In this document: positions 62,281 through 64,000 of the stretch, piece by piece
Layout of the letters: each line of letters starts with the position of its first letter
Position numbering within the stretch: position 1 is the stretch's first letter
Assembly: GCF_011762185.1 (NCBI RefSeq)
Contig: NZ_JAASQJ010000002.1
Location: 682,001 to 746,000, forward strand
DNA from: Dyadobacter arcticus
Lineage (GTDB): Bacteria; Bacteroidota; Bacteroidia; Cytophagales; Spirosomataceae
Reading direction: 5' to 3'
Length of the DNA: 64,000 nucleotides
Translations under genes and position numbers: made by a program
Notes under the pieces: model-generated
The model's input: only the letters and a program-made list of their open reading frames with translations
Database searches by the model: none
What the model was told of the DNA's origin: nothing

Positions 62281-62486
62281 AATTCCCTCCTTTTAATTAT
62301 TGACGAACTCCAAAACTTACTTCGTCAAATAAATCAAATACTTCCTTGGATGATGGATTTGAATGATCCTGCGGTAGATTCATTGATCTGCCGGTCGAAC
62401 ATTCGAAAAATAATTTTTAGAAAAAGAGTATCGCCCCAATCATTATGCATCCTTATTGAAATTAGCCGCATTTTCATTTGCCTTAT
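62281..62486. other. 206-bp divergent region before fecR
   Basis: It separates the lipoprotein start from the fecR start and must hold divergent promoters. It is AT-rich with no frame that looks like a gene, and I see no sigma factor gene or remnant directly before fecR, where it usually sits. Confidence 0.5.
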
Positions 62487-63590
62487 ATGCCCAATTACCG
62501 CAATTTTCTTCCGGAGGAGCTTGCTGCCGATCCTTCGTTCAGAAACTGGATTTTATACAATGATCCTGAACACGAGAAGCTTTGGACCGAATGGCTGGAA
62601 TTAAACCCTGACAGGCTGGAAATGGTCATGAAAGCGAAGCATTTTCTGGCGATGACGGAAAGTGAATTTGATAGGATTTCGGATGAGGAGATTGCCAATG
62701 AAATTTACAGGCTTTCGCATGCAATTGGCGAAAAGACGGCCAAGAAATCGTCGATCTGGATCCGTTTTAGACCAAATTGGTATCATATGGCGGCCTCTGT
62801 ACTGATCCTGTTGTTCGCAGGTTGGCTGTTTAACAAACAAACGACTTCCCAACAGCAATCGGATCAATATAAAGCGATTCTCAGCCAGATTACCGAGCCT
62901 CTGGTGGAGGTGAAAAACACATCGGACAAAGCACAGCTCGTGATCTTGGAAGATGGGAGTTCTGTTTTATTACAGCCTGAAAGCCGCATCACCTATCCAA
63001 AAAAATTTGAAAATAACAAAAGAGAAGTGTTCCTGAATGGGGAAGCATTTTTTGAAGTGGCCAAAAATCCTGACAAACCCTTTTATGTATACGCACACAC
63101 ATTGGCGACGAAAGTTTTGGGTACCAGCTTTAAAGTGAGCGCCTTTGACGATGACAAGGAAGTGAAAGTGGTGGTAAAAACGGGTAAAGTTTCGGTGTTC
63201 CCGATGACAAAGGAAGCATTGGCAAGCGAGCATGCGAACGACGAGCTTGGTGGCATGGTACTGACGCCTAATCAGCAGATTACGTACACTGCCAAAGAGC
63301 TGCGGCTCACCAGAAGTCTCGTCCCAAACCCGAAATTGCTAGAACTACCCATTCAGAGCCAATCATTTGAATTTAAGAAAACGCCTATAACGGAGGTCTT
63401 TGCCACTTTGGAAAAATCCTATGGGGTAACGATCATATTTGATGGGGAAGTGATGCAAAATTGTTACCTGACTGCCTCGCTTTCCGATGAACCGCTTTTT
63501 GAAAAAATAAACCTGATCTGTAAGACAATCGGTGCCCAGTACGAGCAGATGGACGCCAGTATCATCATTACCAGCAAAGGCTGCTGGTAA
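62487..63590 (+). CDS. FecR-family anti-sigma / transmembrane sensor
   Basis: The ATG at 62487 starts MPNYRNFLPEELAADPSFRN; the TTG at 62478 would add three residues. One membrane helix (about 98-116, MAASVLILLFAGWLF) divides a cytoplasmic anti-sigma part from the periplasmic FecR domain (VILEDGSSVLLQPESRITYP, VFLNGEAFFEVAKNPDKPF, TKVLGTSFKVSAF). A C-terminal secretin/STN-like domain follows (FATLEKSYGVTIIFDGEVM). It relays contact from the SusC receptor to an ECF sigma factor. It is encoded directly upstream of a SusC gene. Confidence 0.92.
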   Translation: MPNYRNFLPEELAADPSFRNWILYNDPEHEKLWTEWLELNPDRLEMVMKAKHFLAMTESEFDRISDEEIANEIYRLSHAIGEKTAKKSSIWIRFRPNWYHMAASVLILLFAGWLFNKQTTSQQQSDQYKAILSQITEPLVEVKNTSDKAQLVILEDGSSVLLQPESRITYPKKFENNKREVFLNGEAFFEVAKNPDKPFYVYAHTLATKVLGTSFKVSAFDDDKEVKVVVKTGKVSVFPMTKEALASEHANDELGGMVLTPNQQITYTAKELRLTRSLVPNPKLLELPIQSQSFEFKKTPITEVFATLEKSYGVTIIFDGEVMQNCYLTASLSDEPLFEKINLICKTIGAQYEQMDASIIITSKGCW

Positions 63591-63673
63591 TCAGCGCATT
63601 CCTATATAATTAATTAAAAATCTTTCTGACGCCTATGACGATAATCTATCACCAATGACCCGTTGAAAAAAGC

Positions 63674-63748
63674 CGATGAAGCTGCAACTTCATCGACCCA
63701 AGTTAATCCCCCGTTTGTTCAAGCTGACATTCCCGCTTTTGGCGGGAA
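63674..63748 (+). promoter_or_regulatory. two hairpins in the fecR-susC leader
   Basis: cgatgaag/cttcatcg (63674-63681, 63688-63695) and ttcccgc/gcgggaa (63730-63736, 63742-63748) form two stable stems in the 209-nt gap between fecR and the susC-like gene. They have no U-tract suitable for termination and may affect mRNA stability or partial termination between the genes. Confidence 0.4.
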
Positions 63749-63799
63749 CTGTCCGGGAATCATTTGATGCCGAATTTTAACCCGACAAAAATCAAAATT

Positions 63800-64000
63800 A
63801 TGCCAAAACCAGTACAATTTCATCATGCTTTACAGAAAATCATGCGCATTACGCTGTATCAAGCCTTACTCTCCATCGCTGTTGGCACGCTAGTGCATGC
63901 CAACGACGCCCGTGGACAAAGAGTTTTAGAACAAAAAGTAACGCTACGCCTATCCAATGCCGATATCGACAAGACGCTGGAAAAAATTGAAAATGTGACG
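63800..64000 (+). CDS. SusC/RagA-type TonB-dependent receptor (partial, N-terminus)
   Basis: The frame opens with ATG 63800: MPKPVQFHHALQKIMRITLY, a long signal peptide region with a second ATG (MRIT) at codon 15. An STN domain begins at RVLEQKVTLRLSNADIDKTL. This is the start of a FecR-controlled SusC-like outer-membrane receptor and runs off the window. SusD and the glycan enzymes would lie beyond the edge, so the substrate is unknown. Confidence 0.87.
   Translation, partial: MPKPVQFHHALQKIMRITLYQALLSIAVGTLVHANDARGQRVLEQKVTLRLSNADIDKTLEKIENVT

Noticed and set aside
1..64000. tRNA, rRNA, CRISPR, transposase or phage genes
   Set aside because: I looked through the intergenic stretches and proteins and saw no cloverleaf, spaced direct repeat, DDE-type transposase or phage structural protein; the window reads as ordinary chromosome.

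Overview
The window looks like chromosome of a Bacteroidota bacterium of the order Cytophagales, most likely Dyadobacter or a close relative (Spirosomaceae). This is inferred from protein families, not from a database search. The clues are a SusC-type receptor with FecR and an ECF sigma factor, a type IX secretion C-terminal domain, a GLPGLI protein beside a TonB-type barrel, a Nudix-family AraR, DUF2851, a Porin_10-like porin, lipobox lipoproteins, and weak ribosome binding sites with occasional TAnnTTTG promoter boxes. I see no rRNA, tRNA, CRISPR array, insertion sequence or prophage gene.

Layout. 1-5.7 kb: porin, MiaE and an AddB-like nuclease. 5.7-15 kb: a lipoprotein, a PLP dehydratase, a TPR histidine kinase with a NarL-type regulator, an OmpA lipoprotein, and a TonB-type barrel/GLPGLI pair. 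15-18 kb: phosphodiesterase, M28 peptidase, MerR, SRPBCC and a 33-residue membrane protein. 17.9-25.4 kb: the most unusual block. A lone receiver protein diverges from a tightly overlapping five-gene operon encoding an E1-like/nitroreductase fusion (Rv1355c type), a GNAT-fold protein, a 7TM-DISM histidine kinase, a receiver-kinase hybrid and a single-domain receiver. 26-31 kb: the L-arabinose genes araR-araB-araA-araD. 31-44 kb: mostly housekeeping genes (OsmC, MtgA, Cca, truncated globin, AMP nucleosidase, YceI/MarR, Maf, GH13, SMP-30). 44-48 kb: an MFS transporter, a small membrane protein and a thiolase in one operon. 48-50 kb: a CBM9-like protein and a lactonase.

50.6-57.4 kb is a six-gene cluster in which every product carries an export signal: a Tat-type SelA-like PLP enzyme, a COG3964-type amidohydrolase, two PQQ-type beta-propeller dehydrogenases, a cytochrome c and a Tat-type RidA. 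It reads as an extracytoplasmic catabolic pathway feeding electrons to cytochrome c. It ends in a 69-bp near-perfect inverted repeat. From 57.6 kb to the end lies an ECF sigma / FecR / SusC regulatory unit, split by a 4-kb opposite-strand block that encodes a type IX-secreted alpha/beta hydrolase and two tandem paralogous lipoproteins.

The two best candidates for undescribed biology are the enzyme-plus-phosphorelay operon at 17.9-25.4 kb and the exported PLP/RidA/dehydrogenase cluster at 50.6-57.4 kb. Functions are inferred from motifs read by eye; no alignment or search was run.
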